From the NCBI GenBank assembly GCA_020633825.1, contig JACKCV010000002.1:565051-629050 (forward strand): a stretch of DNA of 64,000 bases. The letters run 5' to 3'. Each line of letters begins with the position of its first letter. Position 1 is the first letter of the stretch. Positions 47,867-56,429 of the stretch are shown here, piece by piece. The position numbers and the translations under genes are program-made. This DNA is from Fibrobacteria bacterium (GTDB lineage Bacteria; Fibrobacterota; Fibrobacteria; UBA5070). The notes beneath the pieces were generated by a model that saw only the letters and a program-made list of their open reading frames with translations, ran no database searches and was not told the origin of the DNA.

Positions 47867-48718
47867 ATGCCCCTCGATGGCGCCAATATGCAGGGCGCGA
47901 ACGTCCGTCAGGTCGTCGTGCAGGCCGATGTCGCCATCCAGGCGAACTTGGGACGACGCGACGCGCCCGGAGTGGAGTCGCATGTTCGTCCCCTGGCCCA
48001 CCTTGCCGAGCGGCTCCAGGCCGAGAAGAACCAGAATGTCGGCACCGATCTGTTCGTGGAGCGGCAGGAGGACAACCAGAAATATTCCGCCGGCGACGCC
48101 CTGAACGGACACGGGAAGCAGGATGCGCGCAAGCAGCGTCGCAAGCCCAAGACGGAGGGCGAGGAGGATTCCTCCCCGGACGAGACCGATGAACAGGAGG
48201 AGGGCTCCGCCGCCTGGTCGGTCCTGGGGGATCCCCGCGAGGCGCAGACGAGGTTGCTGAAGGCGCTGGCCGACCTGGAGGCGCGGGATGCGTCCTCGGT
48301 GTTCATCGGACTGGATCGACATATTCTGTCGGGGCTCCTGCTGCCGACCGGGAAGCCCTCCGGCGCGGTCCAGGCCTACCAGAAGCAGACCATGCAGGTG
48401 CAGGCGGCGGCCGAAGCCTTCCGGGCGGCCGTCCACGGGGCGCAGCAGGCCGTCGAGGCATATTCTTCGGGGCACGACGACGCCGATCGCGAGCGGGCCC
48501 GGAAGCTGGTGTCGCTGGCGCGGCAGGGCGTGGACGCGTCCTCCAAGGTCGGCGTCGAGCTGGCCGCCTTCCTCGACGAGGCCTTGCTCGAGGTTTCCCG
48601 GCCGGAGGAATCGGGTCTGCTTCGTGCCGTGGGCCTCCTGGCCGTGGTGGAGAGTGCGATTTCCCTCTGGCGAGAGGGGCACAACGTTGGTACAGTTCTT
48701 CCATGGAGTCTACGCTGA
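47867..48718 (+). CDS. Unknown helical protein upstream of fliW-csrA
   Basis: 283 aa, no signal peptide. Residues ~50-115 are highly charged and probably disordered (KQDARKQRRKPKTEGEEDSS). Residues ~120-260 are strongly helical with heptad-like Ala/Leu spacing (VQAAAEAFRAAVHGAQQAVE). I recognise no family. It overlaps fliW by 16 bp, so the two are probably co-translated. The position suggests a role linked to FliW/CsrA, but that is inference. The start could also be the ATG at 47888. Confidence 0.65.
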   Translation: MPLDGANMQGANVRQVVVQADVAIQANLGRRDAPGVESHVRPLAHLAERLQAEKNQNVGTDLFVERQEDNQKYSAGDALNGHGKQDARKQRRKPKTEGEEDSSPDETDEQEEGSAAWSVLGDPREAQTRLLKALADLEARDASSVFIGLDRHILSGLLLPTGKPSGAVQAYQKQTMQVQAAAEAFRAAVHGAQQAVEAYSSGHDDADRERARKLVSLARQGVDASSKVGVELAAFLDEALLEVSRPEESGLLRAVGLLAVVESAISLWREGHNVGTVLPWSLR

Positions 48719-49107
48719 ACTGGAGTCAGAACGACGTCATCACGTTTCCGCAGGGAATCATCGGGTTCGAAGGCGCGCGCGAGTTCGTGATCTATTCGCT
48801 GCCCGAGCACGAGCCGTTCCATTGGATGGCCTGCGTGAACGGGCCTTCCCTGCAGTTCGTGCTGATCAACCCCTTGCTGGTCCGATCGGAATACGATCCC
48901 GTGATCCCTCCCATGGAACTCAAGCAGCTCGATGTCCGGGATCCCCAGGAGCTCCTTCTGTACACCATCGTCACCGTCGCCGAGGAGATGGCCGATTCCA
49001 CGGCCAACCTCGCAGGCCCGCTGTTCGTGAACATCCGCACGCGGATCGGTCGACAAATTCCGGTCGACGATCCCCGCTGGGGCACCTCGGTCAGGATCCT
49101 GGGCTGA
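48703..49107 (+). CDS. fliW: FliW, CsrA antagonist (flagellar assembly factor)
   Basis: 134 aa with the FliW core ITFPQGIIGFEGAREFVIYS, FHWMACVNGPSLQFVLINP and LYTIVTVAEEMADSTANLAG followed by PLFVNIRTRIGRQI. In flagellated bacteria FliW binds either flagellin or CsrA and so tunes flagellin translation. Its stop overlaps the csrA ATG (TGATG), and no ribosome binding site is evident before its own start inside the upstream gene. No flagellar structural genes are in the window. Confidence 0.93.
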   Translation: MESTLNWSQNDVITFPQGIIGFEGAREFVIYSLPEHEPFHWMACVNGPSLQFVLINPLLVRSEYDPVIPPMELKQLDVRDPQELLLYTIVTVAEEMADSTANLAGPLFVNIRTRIGRQIPVDDPRWGTSVRILG

Positions 49108-49361
49108 TGCTCGTCCTCACCCGCAAAGTGGGCGAAGCCATCCACATCGGGGACGGGATCGTCATCACCCTGGTGGAGGTCGACGCCAAGAGCTGCCGGA
49201 TCGGCATCCAGGCCCCCTCCAGCGTCCCGGTGTACCGCGCCGAGGTCTACACGCGCATCCAGGAGGAGAACCGCAAGGCCCTCCGGGCCGCGCAGCCCGA
49301 CCTGGGAGCCATGGCCAAGATGTTCCGCAAGAAGGAAGACGAGAGCAAACCCGGAAGCTGA
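49107..49361 (+). CDS. csrA: Carbon storage regulator CsrA
   Basis: 84 aa: MLVLTRKVGEAIHIGDGIVI at the N-terminus, RIGIQAPSSVPVYRAEVY with the conserved RNA-binding arginine, then a longer than usual charged tail (AKMFRKKEDESKPGS). CsrA binds GGA-containing leader RNAs and represses or stabilises them; FliW sequesters it. The ATG overlaps the fliW stop. Confidence 0.95.
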   Translation: MLVLTRKVGEAIHIGDGIVITLVEVDAKSCRIGIQAPSSVPVYRAEVYTRIQEENRKALRAAQPDLGAMAKMFRKKEDESKPGS

Positions 49362-49383
49362 GCCGCGCCGCACCTTCCGAGGA

Positions 49384-49421
49384 CCGACCGCTCCGCCCGG
49401 CGGGTTCTTCTCCGCGGTCGG
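49384..49421 (+). other. Stem-loop after csrA
   Basis: CCGACCGC (49384-49391) pairs perfectly with GCGGTCGG (49414-49421), with a smaller CCGCC/GGCGG hairpin inside. It lies 22 bp after the csrA stop. There is no clear T-tract, so it may be a transcript end stabiliser or weak terminator. Confidence 0.4.
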
Positions 49422-49551
49422 GATGTTTGCTCCGTCCCTCCCCCTTCCGCGGTTTCCAGGGAATTGCGGAGCGAGCATTCCGGGAATTAAATTCCCGGTG
49501 GCAGGAACTCCCATTGTCCGCATTCCCTGATCCCCTTCCTCCCGAGGCACC

Positions 49552-51858
49552 ATGTCTCACACCTTCCCCTCCGGTATCGCCGCGATCGCATCCTTGTGGA
49601 TTCTCGCTGTTTCCTCCGCCGCCACGGCGGCGGATTCCATCCTCACCGTGGGGGCCCAGTCGGCCTACACGACCCTGCAGTCGGCCGTGAACGCCTGTCC
49701 CGACCAGGGAGGTTGCACGATCCTGATCCGCGATTCGGTGGTGGAGCTGGATCGCGAGGTGTGGATCGAAGGCAAGAAGGGGCTTTCCCTCCAGCCGTCC
49801 CCCGAGCTGGTGGCCCAGGGAATCCGACCCAGGATCCACGCCAAATCCGCCTTCTTCGGCGTGGCAGGCACGGCCGCCGATTCAACAGATCCGCAAAGGC
49901 CCGCGGGATGGAAGCGCTGGCCGAGCACGTTCCGAGCCGTGGCAGGCGGTGCCCTCGACACCATCAATCCCTTCTCCAGATCCGGATTCCAGTACAACGG
50001 AACGATCGTGGTCGTGCGATCGTCGGACATCCGCATCGAAGGCCTGCGCATCCAGGCCGGTGCTCCGCAGTATTTCGTGAACAAGGCGATCTGGGATGCC
50101 AAATACGATGTTCTGTTCGGCAACGTGGGGGTGAACCTCTTCCAGTCCTTGGGCGTGCGGATTCGCGACTGCGAGATCAGCGGGTTCTTCGCCGGGGTGT
50201 ACATGCAAGGCCGCAACCTGGGCGGGGCGCAACCGGCTCCCGGTCCAGGCGACATCGATCTCCATGCGACGGCCCCCTATTCCCGGGTCGGGACGATGGG
50301 CGACCATCTCCTGGAAGGGAACCGGATCCACGGGAATTGGTGGGGCGTGTACGACGAGATGGAATGGGATCTCGGATCGACCTTCCGGTTCAACATCTTC
50401 GACGGGAACTTCAACCGAAGGTTCCGTCGTGCCATCGACTCCTCGACCGAAGCCACCCACATGGCCGGGGGATTCTTGTACGCCAAGGATGTGCCGGCCA
50501 TCCACCGGATCGTGAACAACACCATCTGGGGGTGTCCCATGGTGGTGGGATACGGCTACTACAAGGGTGGAGTGCAACATCTGTTCGTCAACAACGTGGT
50601 CGGGGGTTTCGCCGAGATCACCGACTCCACGATGATGCCCACCATGCGGGGCCTTGATGGAAGACAGCTTCTGTCGCGCTGGTCGGAATGGCTGGAGAAC
50701 AACGTCTTCGACCTCTCGGGATTGGGTGTGGTGCGTCGAGACACGACCCGCACGGGAATCAGCCGGGATGCGGAAGTCTGCGCGGCGATCGACTCCGTGG
50801 CCCCCTGCCGCATCCCCTTCGATTCCGTGGTGGAGTTCGATCGCCTGGTCCAGAAGCCCTTCCGAACCTGGGGACTCTCGCCGAGGGCTTTGGTGCAGGC
50901 CCCGGTGGGAGGGAGAACCCTCCCGGTGGAAATTCCAGGTGGAATCCACTTAGGCGATGGATGGGGAGTCGTCGACACCCTCCAAAACCTCTCCGAGAAA
51001 TCCGTGGGCGCCCACCGGCAGGAAAATCTGTGGACCATGGGGCTGTCGTGGAAGAGTCGCGATCCCGGCTCGAGCGACTATTTCGTTCCCGATCTCTCGG
51101 ATTCGATCACGCGGTCGGTCCTGATCGGACGCGGGAATGCGGCCAGCGCCTGGCGAAGGGCGGGGATGCCGGTGGCGGCAGATGTGGGGGCTCGGTCTCC
51201 GCAGGAGGAAGGCCGGGAGATCTGGGGCATCCACAGCCAGGAAAACGTGTTGAACGACGGATCCCGTTGCTGGAAGATCCCCCTGCGCGATCGCTCCGGA
51301 CTCCTGCGGACCTCGCTTGCCGTCGATTCGGTGGAGGTGTGGTCTGTGCCCAAGAGCTCCCCGGAGCAATCGCTGACCAACATGGTGCCACGGCGCTGGA
51401 AAGCCTCGGCGACCCTCCTTCCGGGGACGGGAGCAGGTCCCGACGCCCGGGTGTGCATCGATTCCACTCCCCTTGCTGACATCCCGTTGCGCTTCCAGCT
51501 CACGGTGTCCGGGCTCGATGCGGGCGGAACCCGCACGAAGGCCGAACCCGCCTACTACCTGATGGACACTCCCCAGGCCGACTACTCGGTGGGGACGATT
51601 CGCCGGGAAGGTCCCCGAGTCCGGGGTGGGGATCTCCGGATCGAAGGGCGCCACTTGGTGGCCCCGGGACTGGGCGACGGGGCGCAGATCCTGGAAGTGC
51701 GCTCCTTGGACGGACGGGTGCGACACCGGATTGCGCTGGAATTCCACGCCGGAAAGGCCCTGCTCGATTCCCGCGCCTGGCCCGCCGGGGTGTTCCTGCT
51801 CTCGCTCGGGAACTCGGAGACCGGTCGCTGGACCGCCAAGGGTCTGGCTCCGCGCTGA
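49552..51858 (+). CDS. Secreted right-handed beta-helix protein (pectate lyase-like fold) with T9SS-type C-terminus
   Basis: 768 aa. Signal peptide (ASLWILAVSSAATAA), then YTTLQSAVNACPDQGGCTIL, the usual start of parallel beta-helix exoproteins. The helix region runs to about residue 380 (IRIEGLRIQAGAP, VRIRDCEISGFFAGVYMQG, HRIVNNTIWGC, YYKGGVQHLFVNNVVGGF). The last ~75 residues (ILEVRSLDGRVRHRIALEF, AWPAGVFLLSLG, ending TAKGLAPR) resemble a type A T9SS sorting domain. It shares GRNLGGA, WDLGS, a BXXNNT-like turn and GxQHLF with the N-terminal half of the 2314-aa protein at 40091, so the two are paralogues. Substrate unknown; probably acidic polysaccharide or another surface glycan. Confidence 0.8.
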   Translation: MSHTFPSGIAAIASLWILAVSSAATAADSILTVGAQSAYTTLQSAVNACPDQGGCTILIRDSVVELDREVWIEGKKGLSLQPSPELVAQGIRPRIHAKSAFFGVAGTAADSTDPQRPAGWKRWPSTFRAVAGGALDTINPFSRSGFQYNGTIVVVRSSDIRIEGLRIQAGAPQYFVNKAIWDAKYDVLFGNVGVNLFQSLGVRIRDCEISGFFAGVYMQGRNLGGAQPAPGPGDIDLHATAPYSRVGTMGDHLLEGNRIHGNWWGVYDEMEWDLGSTFRFNIFDGNFNRRFRRAIDSSTEATHMAGGFLYAKDVPAIHRIVNNTIWGCPMVVGYGYYKGGVQHLFVNNVVGGFAEITDSTMMPTMRGLDGRQLLSRWSEWLENNVFDLSGLGVVRRDTTRTGISRDAEVCAAIDSVAPCRIPFDSVVEFDRLVQKPFRTWGLSPRALVQAPVGGRTLPVEIPGGIHLGDGWGVVDTLQNLSEKSVGAHRQENLWTMGLSWKSRDPGSSDYFVPDLSDSITRSVLIGRGNAASAWRRAGMPVAADVGARSPQEEGREIWGIHSQENVLNDGSRCWKIPLRDRSGLLRTSLAVDSVEVWSVPKSSPEQSLTNMVPRRWKASATLLPGTGAGPDARVCIDSTPLADIPLRFQLTVSGLDAGGTRTKAEPAYYLMDTPQADYSVGTIRREGPRVRGGDLRIEGRHLVAPGLGDGAQILEVRSLDGRVRHRIALEFHAGKALLDSRAWPAGVFLLSLGNSETGRWTAKGLAPR

Positions 51859-51869
51859 AGGAACCACGA

Positions 51870-51992
51870 TCCGCGCCTTCGCCCCCGGCGAGGGCGCGGA
51901 ATGCGCCAGGGACCCGCAGGGGAAGACACCCCTCCGGGGTGGCCGAGCAAGGCGTAGCCCGGAGGGGCCCGATCGGTCCGCTCGCGGACCGA
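51870..51992. repeat. Three consecutive perfect stem-loops in the gap before prfB
   Basis: Stem 1: TCCGCGCC (51870-51877) with GGCGCGGA (51893-51900), enclosing CGCC/GGCG. Stem 2: CCCCTCCGGG (51929-51938) with CCCGGAGGGG (51958-51967). Stem 3: TCGGTCCG (51973-51980) with CGGACCGA (51985-51992), loop CTCG. Together they fill most of the 163-bp gap between the beta-helix gene and prfB. None is followed by a T-tract. They could be REP-like elements or a structured prfB leader. Confidence 0.75.
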
Positions 51993-52021
51993 GGCGCCCG
52001 GATCTATCTTTGGAGACTCTC

Positions 52022-53116
52022 ATGGCCGACCTTCTCGACATCCGCTCCCGTCTCGATGCCCTCCACGGTTACCTCGATCTCGATGCCAAGGCTCGAGAGC
52101 GCGAGGAATTGGAAATGCTTTCGTCCCAACCGGGATTCTGGGACAAGGCCGAAGCCGCCCAGGCCACCCTCAAGAAGATGAACATGCTCAAGGGGTGGAT
52201 GGACTCCTGGACCGATCTGTCGCAGCGCCAGAAGGACATCGTGGAGCTGGCCGAGATGGCCGCCATGGAAGGCGACGAGGAACTGGTGGCCCAACTGGAG
52301 AAGGATGGCGACCAGCTGGAAGCCGATCTGCGCAAGTTCGAGCTCAAGAAGATGCTCGACGGCGAAGACGATGGTCGAGATGCCATCCTGGCCATCACTC
52401 CGGGAGCCGGCGGCACGGAGGCCCAGGACTGGGCCCTGATGCTCATGCGCCAGTACAGCCGTTGGATGGAACGCCGCGGATTCCAGTTCAGCATCATGGA
52501 CCTGCAGGACGGCGACGAAGCCGGGATCAAAGGCGTCACCTTCGAGATCAAGGGCGAGTACGCCTACGGGTTCCTGCGGCCCGAAATCGGGGTGCATCGC
52601 CTGGTGCGCATCAGCCCCTTCGACGCCAACGCCCGCCGCCACACCAGTTTCGCCTCGGTGTACGCCTACCCGCTGGTCGAGGACGTGGAGATTCCGGGCC
52701 TGCGCATGGAAGACGTCCGCGTCGACACCTATCGCGCCCAAGGCGCGGGTGGCCAGCACGTCAACAAGACGGAATCCGCCGTGCGCATGACGCACATCCC
52801 CACCAACATCATCGTGGCCTGCCAGACCGAACGCTCGCAGATTCAGAATCGCGAGAACTGCTTGAAGATGCTGCGCGCCAAGCTCTACCAGCACTACCGC
52901 GAGGAAGAGGCGAAGAAGCGCGAAGACAAGATGGCCAAGAAGCTCAAGATCGAGTGGGGCTCGCAGATCCGGTCGTATGTGCTGGACGACCGCCGCGTGA
53001 AGGACCTGCGCACCGGCGTGGAGACTTCGGACACCGACCGCGTGCTGGATGGCGACATCGACGAATTCATCAACGCCTACCTGCTCATGGAAGCCGAAAA
53101 GGCTCGCTCCGCCTGA
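52022..53116 (+). CDS. prfB: Peptide chain release factor 2
   Basis: 364 aa. The stop-codon recognition tripeptide SPF is at residues 198-200 and the peptidyl-tRNA hydrolysis motif GGQ at 243-245 (GAGGQHVNKTESAVR). It releases peptides at UGA and UAA. In many bacteria prfB needs a +1 frameshift at an in-frame UGA after about 25 codons. Here the region LHGYLDLDAK reads straight through with CTC GAT in place of CTT TGA C, so no frameshift is needed. The ATG at 52022 starts the conserved N-terminus. The stop codon lies within a 19-bp inverted repeat. Confidence 0.95.
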   Translation: MADLLDIRSRLDALHGYLDLDAKAREREELEMLSSQPGFWDKAEAAQATLKKMNMLKGWMDSWTDLSQRQKDIVELAEMAAMEGDEELVAQLEKDGDQLEADLRKFELKKMLDGEDDGRDAILAITPGAGGTEAQDWALMLMRQYSRWMERRGFQFSIMDLQDGDEAGIKGVTFEIKGEYAYGFLRPEIGVHRLVRISPFDANARRHTSFASVYAYPLVEDVEIPGLRMEDVRVDTYRAQGAGGQHVNKTESAVRMTHIPTNIIVACQTERSQIQNRENCLKMLRAKLYQHYREEEAKKREDKMAKKLKIEWGSQIRSYVLDDRRVKDLRTGVETSDTDRVLDGDIDEFINAYLLMEAEKARSA

Positions 53117-53219
53117 TTGCCATCCGAGGGCGCATACTCCCCTCCACGACCCCTCGACGTATCCCGATACGACTTCGGGGTCGTGTCGAGTCGTCTGCAT
53201 CCCTCGGATGGCAATCAGG
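53112..53219. repeat. Large nested inverted repeat overlapping the prfB stop codon
   Basis: The left arm 53112-53130 (starts CCTGATTGCC) and right arm 53201-53219 (ends GGCAATCAGG) are perfect 19-bp complements. Inside, CACGACCCC (53145-53153) pairs with GGGGTCGTG (53177-53185), and within that CGTAT (53158-53162) pairs with ATACG (53167-53171). The TGA of prfB is in the left arm. There is no T-tract. It could be a terminator-like structure, a MITE-like element or the end of the adjacent repeat array. Confidence 0.85.
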
Positions 53220-53254
53220 TCCTCTCGGGATTTGGGCGCGGCGGGGGTGTGGGG

Positions 53255-54090
53255 CGGCGACGCTTCGCTGGCCGCCGAAGGCAAGGCGGGCGCGGCGACG
53301 CTTCGCTGGCCGCTAGCTGACGGCGGAGGGTTCGGCGGTGGTTCGCAGGCTATGAGGGGGCGGTAGGGCCGGAGTTGTGGAGGGCTCGGGAAGAGCGTGG
53401 GAGTGTTCCGATCCAGGAACATTCGGTGGCTACCGACGCTCCTGGATGGGGCACTTCCGCGCGGGGGCTGTTGGGGCCGAGTCTCGGTGGGGCGGTGGGG
53501 CGGCGACGCTGCGCTGGCCGCGTGACGGCGGTGGGGTCGGGGCGGCGACGCTGCGCTGGCCGCCAGCTGACGGCGGAGGGGGCGGTGGTGGATCGCTGGC
53601 CTTGAGGGCGCGGTTGAGTCGGAGTTGCGGAGGGCTCGGGAAGAGCGTGGGAGTGTTCCGATCCAGGAGCATTCGGTGGCTACCGACGCTCCTGGATGGG
53701 GCACTTCCGCGCGGGGGCTATTGGGGCCGAGTCTCGGCGACGCGGTGAGGCGGCGACGCTTCGCGCTGGCCGCGTGACGGCGGAGGGGTCAGGGCGGCGA
53801 CGCTTCGCTGGCCGCCAGCTGACGGCGGAGGGGCGGCGGTGGATCGCTGGCCTTGAGGGCGCGGTAGGGTCGGAGTTTGGGAGGCTCAGGAAGAGCGTGG
53901 GGTGTTCCGATCCAGGAGCATTCGGTGGCTACCGACGCTCCTGCATGGGGCACTTCCGCGCGGGGGCTGTCAGGGCCGAGTCTCGGTGGGGCGGTGAGGC
54001 GGCGACGCTGCGCGCTGGCCGCGTGTAGACGGAGGGGTCGGGGCGGCGACGCTTCGCTGGCCGCCGAAGGCAAGGCGCGCGCGGCGAGGC
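53255..54090. repeat. Tandem array of three ~250-bp repeats, non-coding
   Basis: The unit is anchored at 53381, 53631 and 53881 (AGGGCTCGGG-type start). Each unit has a strong hairpin: 53411-53447, 53661-53697 and 53910-53946, made of ATCCAGGAGC/GCTCCTGGAT around TCGGT-GGCT-ACCGA. Each also has two copies of a motif like GGCGGCGACGCTTCGCTGGC. Extra copies of that motif lie at both ends (about 53254, 53291 and 54042), eight in all. Copies differ by scattered changes and a 2-nt GC insertion in some motifs. The frames inside are low-complexity and I see no credible gene. It fills the space between prfB and the asparaginase stop codon. Confidence 0.85.
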
Positions 54091-54107
54091 AGGGATGCGG
54101 CGAGGGG

Positions 54108-55148
54108 TCAGATTTGCTCGAAGGAGAGGGGGGTGTCGAAGCCGGCGATGTGGCCTTGGGTGCCCAGGAGGAACATGAGTTTGACTTGGGCGGCGGGGAG
54201 GGTCATGGCGGGGAGGAGGCGGACTCCGGCCTCGAGGAGGCGCATGGTGGAGTCGTAAGGGGCTTGGCGGGGGACGCAGGGGCCCAGGAGGAAGGGGATT
54301 CCTTTGTCGCGGGCGCGGCGGGCGAGGTCGAGGACGGAGGCTTCACCTTCGAGGGACGGGGCCGTGGCGCTGTGGAAGGGGATCTGCAGGATGCCTTGCC
54401 AGCCTTGGTCGATGGGGATGCGGCCGGTGTCGAGCCCGGGGTGGGGGGGGAGGACCAGCAGGCGCTGGGCGAAGAGGCTGGGGGTGGATTCCAGACGGCG
54501 GCAGGAAGCAGTCCAGGCGAGGGGGTCGCGCTGGCGGCTGACTTCCTCGCGGGTGGGGTTGGCGGGGGAGCTGTGGCGCACGAAACGGTGTTCGTGCAAA
54601 GTGCCGAAGTGGAGGCCGCGGGGGGCGGAAAAGGTGTCGTCGAGGGGGGCGGCGGGGCGTAGACGGGTGCCCAGGTAGATGCGGGGCTCCTCGCTGGGGT
54701 TGGCCCAGGCGGTGAAGACCCCGGGAAGTCGCTCCTGGACGAGGAATTCCAGGGCGGCTTCCAGGTTGCGGTGGCCGTTGGTGGAGGGGTCGTCGAGGGG
54801 AGTGTCCGCGGCCACCAGCAGCAACGGGATCGGAAGGCCTTGCAGGGCGAAGGCGAGGGCGGAGGCCGTCCAGGGGAGGGTGTCGGAGCCGTGGAACACC
54901 ACGATGGCCTCGAAGCCGGCGTCGACGCGCTTGCGGATATGGCGGGCCAGGCGGTCCCAGTGGGTCGGACCTGCGTCTTCCGAGAGGATCCGGAAGGGTT
55001 CGGAGACGGTGAATTCGATCTCCTGGTCGGGATGCGACTCCTGCCAGGCCGAGAGGGCCAGGCGGGGAGGAGCGTCGTCGAGGGTGACGGAATCCGTGGT
55101 GCGCACGGATCCGATGGTGCCTCCAGTGAAGACGGCCGCTATCCTCAT
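54108..55148 (-). CDS. Asparaginase family protein
   Basis: 346 aa. The N-terminal motif FTGGTIGS carries the catalytic threonine and VFHGSDTLPWTASALAF the second active-site signature (HGSDT for HGTDT). PLLLVAADTPLDDPSTNG occupies the position of the usual SDPxxDG loop. The rest follows the two-domain L-asparaginase I/II fold. Expected reaction: asparagine to aspartate plus ammonia. No signal peptide, so cytoplasmic. The start is the ATG at 55148. It runs in the same direction as tgt, with the latter upstream by 80 bp; the stop abuts the repeat array. Confidence 0.85.
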   Translation of the reverse strand: MRIAAVFTGGTIGSVRTTDSVTLDDAPPRLALSAWQESHPDQEIEFTVSEPFRILSEDAGPTHWDRLARHIRKRVDAGFEAIVVFHGSDTLPWTASALAFALQGLPIPLLLVAADTPLDDPSTNGHRNLEAALEFLVQERLPGVFTAWANPSEEPRIYLGTRLRPAAPLDDTFSAPRGLHFGTLHEHRFVRHSSPANPTREEVSRQRDPLAWTASCRRLESTPSLFAQRLLVLPPHPGLDTGRIPIDQGWQGILQIPFHSATAPSLEGEASVLDLARRARDKGIPFLLGPCVPRQAPYDSTMRLLEAGVRLLPAMTLPAAQVKLMFLLGTQGHIAGFDTPLSFEQI

Positions 55149-55228
55149 GGTGGGACTCCTCGCGAAGGCGGGATCGAGTTGGGGGGCTGGAACCGCCAGT
55201 GGGGAGGGAGGGCCGATGGCCGGAGGGG

Positions 55229-56368
55229 TCAGGGTTCTCCGCGGCCTTCCAGACGGATCAAGGTCTCGGTCTTGAATGTACTCCAACGTCCCTCGGAAAT
55301 GGCCAACCGCGATGCCGCCATGAGTTCCTGGTAGAAATGGATGTTGTGCAAGGTGGCCATCCGCAAGGGAAGGATCTCTCCCGCCTTGAACAGGTGGCGG
55401 AGGTATCCGCGACTGTATCCGAGGCGGCAGGCGGGGCAGCCGCAGGCGGGGTCGAAGGGACGCTCGTCGCGGGCGACGGCGGCGGCCTTGTAGTGGAAGG
55501 ATCCGTTCCAGGTGAACACCATGCCGTTGCGGGCGTTGCGGGTGGGCATCACGCAATCGAACATGTCGATACCCCGGTCGACCAGTTCCAGGAGGTTCCG
55601 GGGGGTGCCCACGCCCATGACGTAGCGCGGCTTGTGCTCGGGGAGGACGTCGGAACAGATGTCGGCGATGCGGTACATCTCGGGTTCCGGTTCCCCCACG
55701 GAAAGACCCCCGATGGCGTGCCCGGGAAGGTCCAGCTCGGCGACTTCGCGGGCCGAGCGTTCGCGCAGCTCCTGGTGCAGGGCGCCCTGGACGATGGGGA
55801 ACAGCAACTGCTTGTGCCCGTGGGCGGTGGGGTCGCGGTGCCATCGTTCGGCCATGTCGCGGGTCCAGCGCAGGGTGCGTTCCCACGAATGGCGCGCGGT
55901 GGGGATGTCGGCGTCGGACGGGGTGCACTCGTCGAGGGCCATGATGATGTCGGCGCCGATGTCCCTCTGGGCCTCCAGGACGGATTCCGGCGTGAAGCGG
56001 AGCCTCGATCCGTCGAGGTGGCTGGCGAAGGTGATGCCTTCGTCGTCGATCTTGCGGATGCCGGAAAGCGACCATGCCTGGAACCCGCCGGAATCCGTCA
56101 GGAGGGCGCGCGGCCAGCGGTTGAAGCGCCTCAGTCCTCCCCAGTCCCGCAGGAACGGCGTGCCGGGCCGCAGCCAGAGATGGTAGGTGTTCCCCAGGAT
56201 CACGTCGGCCCCCGTGTCGGCGACCTCCTCGCTGGAAAGCGATTTCACGGAGCCCGCCGTGCCCACGGGCATGAAGGCGGGAGTGCGGATGTCGCCGTGG
56301 TCGGTGGCGAGGACGCCGGTGCGGGCCTTGCCCTGCTTGGCGTGGATCTGGAATGTTCCTGCGGTCAT
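55229..56368 (-). CDS. tgt: Queuine tRNA-ribosyltransferase
   Basis: 379 aa. Motifs: TPAFMPVGTAGSVK, LLTDSGGFQAWSL with the substrate-binding Asp, GGLSVGEP, DMFDCVMPTRNARNG with the nucleophilic Asp, and the zinc site CGCPACRLGYSRGYLRHL. It exchanges guanine 34 for a queuine precursor in GUN-anticodon tRNAs. I use the ATG at 56368; an in-frame TTG at 56389 would add seven residues. Confidence 0.95.
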   Translation of the reverse strand: MTAGTFQIHAKQGKARTGVLATDHGDIRTPAFMPVGTAGSVKSLSSEEVADTGADVILGNTYHLWLRPGTPFLRDWGGLRRFNRWPRALLTDSGGFQAWSLSGIRKIDDEGITFASHLDGSRLRFTPESVLEAQRDIGADIIMALDECTPSDADIPTARHSWERTLRWTRDMAERWHRDPTAHGHKQLLFPIVQGALHQELRERSAREVAELDLPGHAIGGLSVGEPEPEMYRIADICSDVLPEHKPRYVMGVGTPRNLLELVDRGIDMFDCVMPTRNARNGMVFTWNGSFHYKAAAVARDERPFDPACGCPACRLGYSRGYLRHLFKAGEILPLRMATLHNIHFYQELMAASRLAISEGRWSTFKTETLIRLEGRGEP

Positions 56369-56429
56369 AAGGGCATCCAAGGTAGCCAAGGGGCTTCCAT
56401 TCTGAGGATGGAAAGGGTATCATGGACGC

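Noticed and set aside
53255..54090. Short open frames in the 250-bp repeat array
   Set aside because: All are low-complexity Ala/Gly/Arg/Ser/Pro-rich, differ between units by frame and lack ribosome binding sites.
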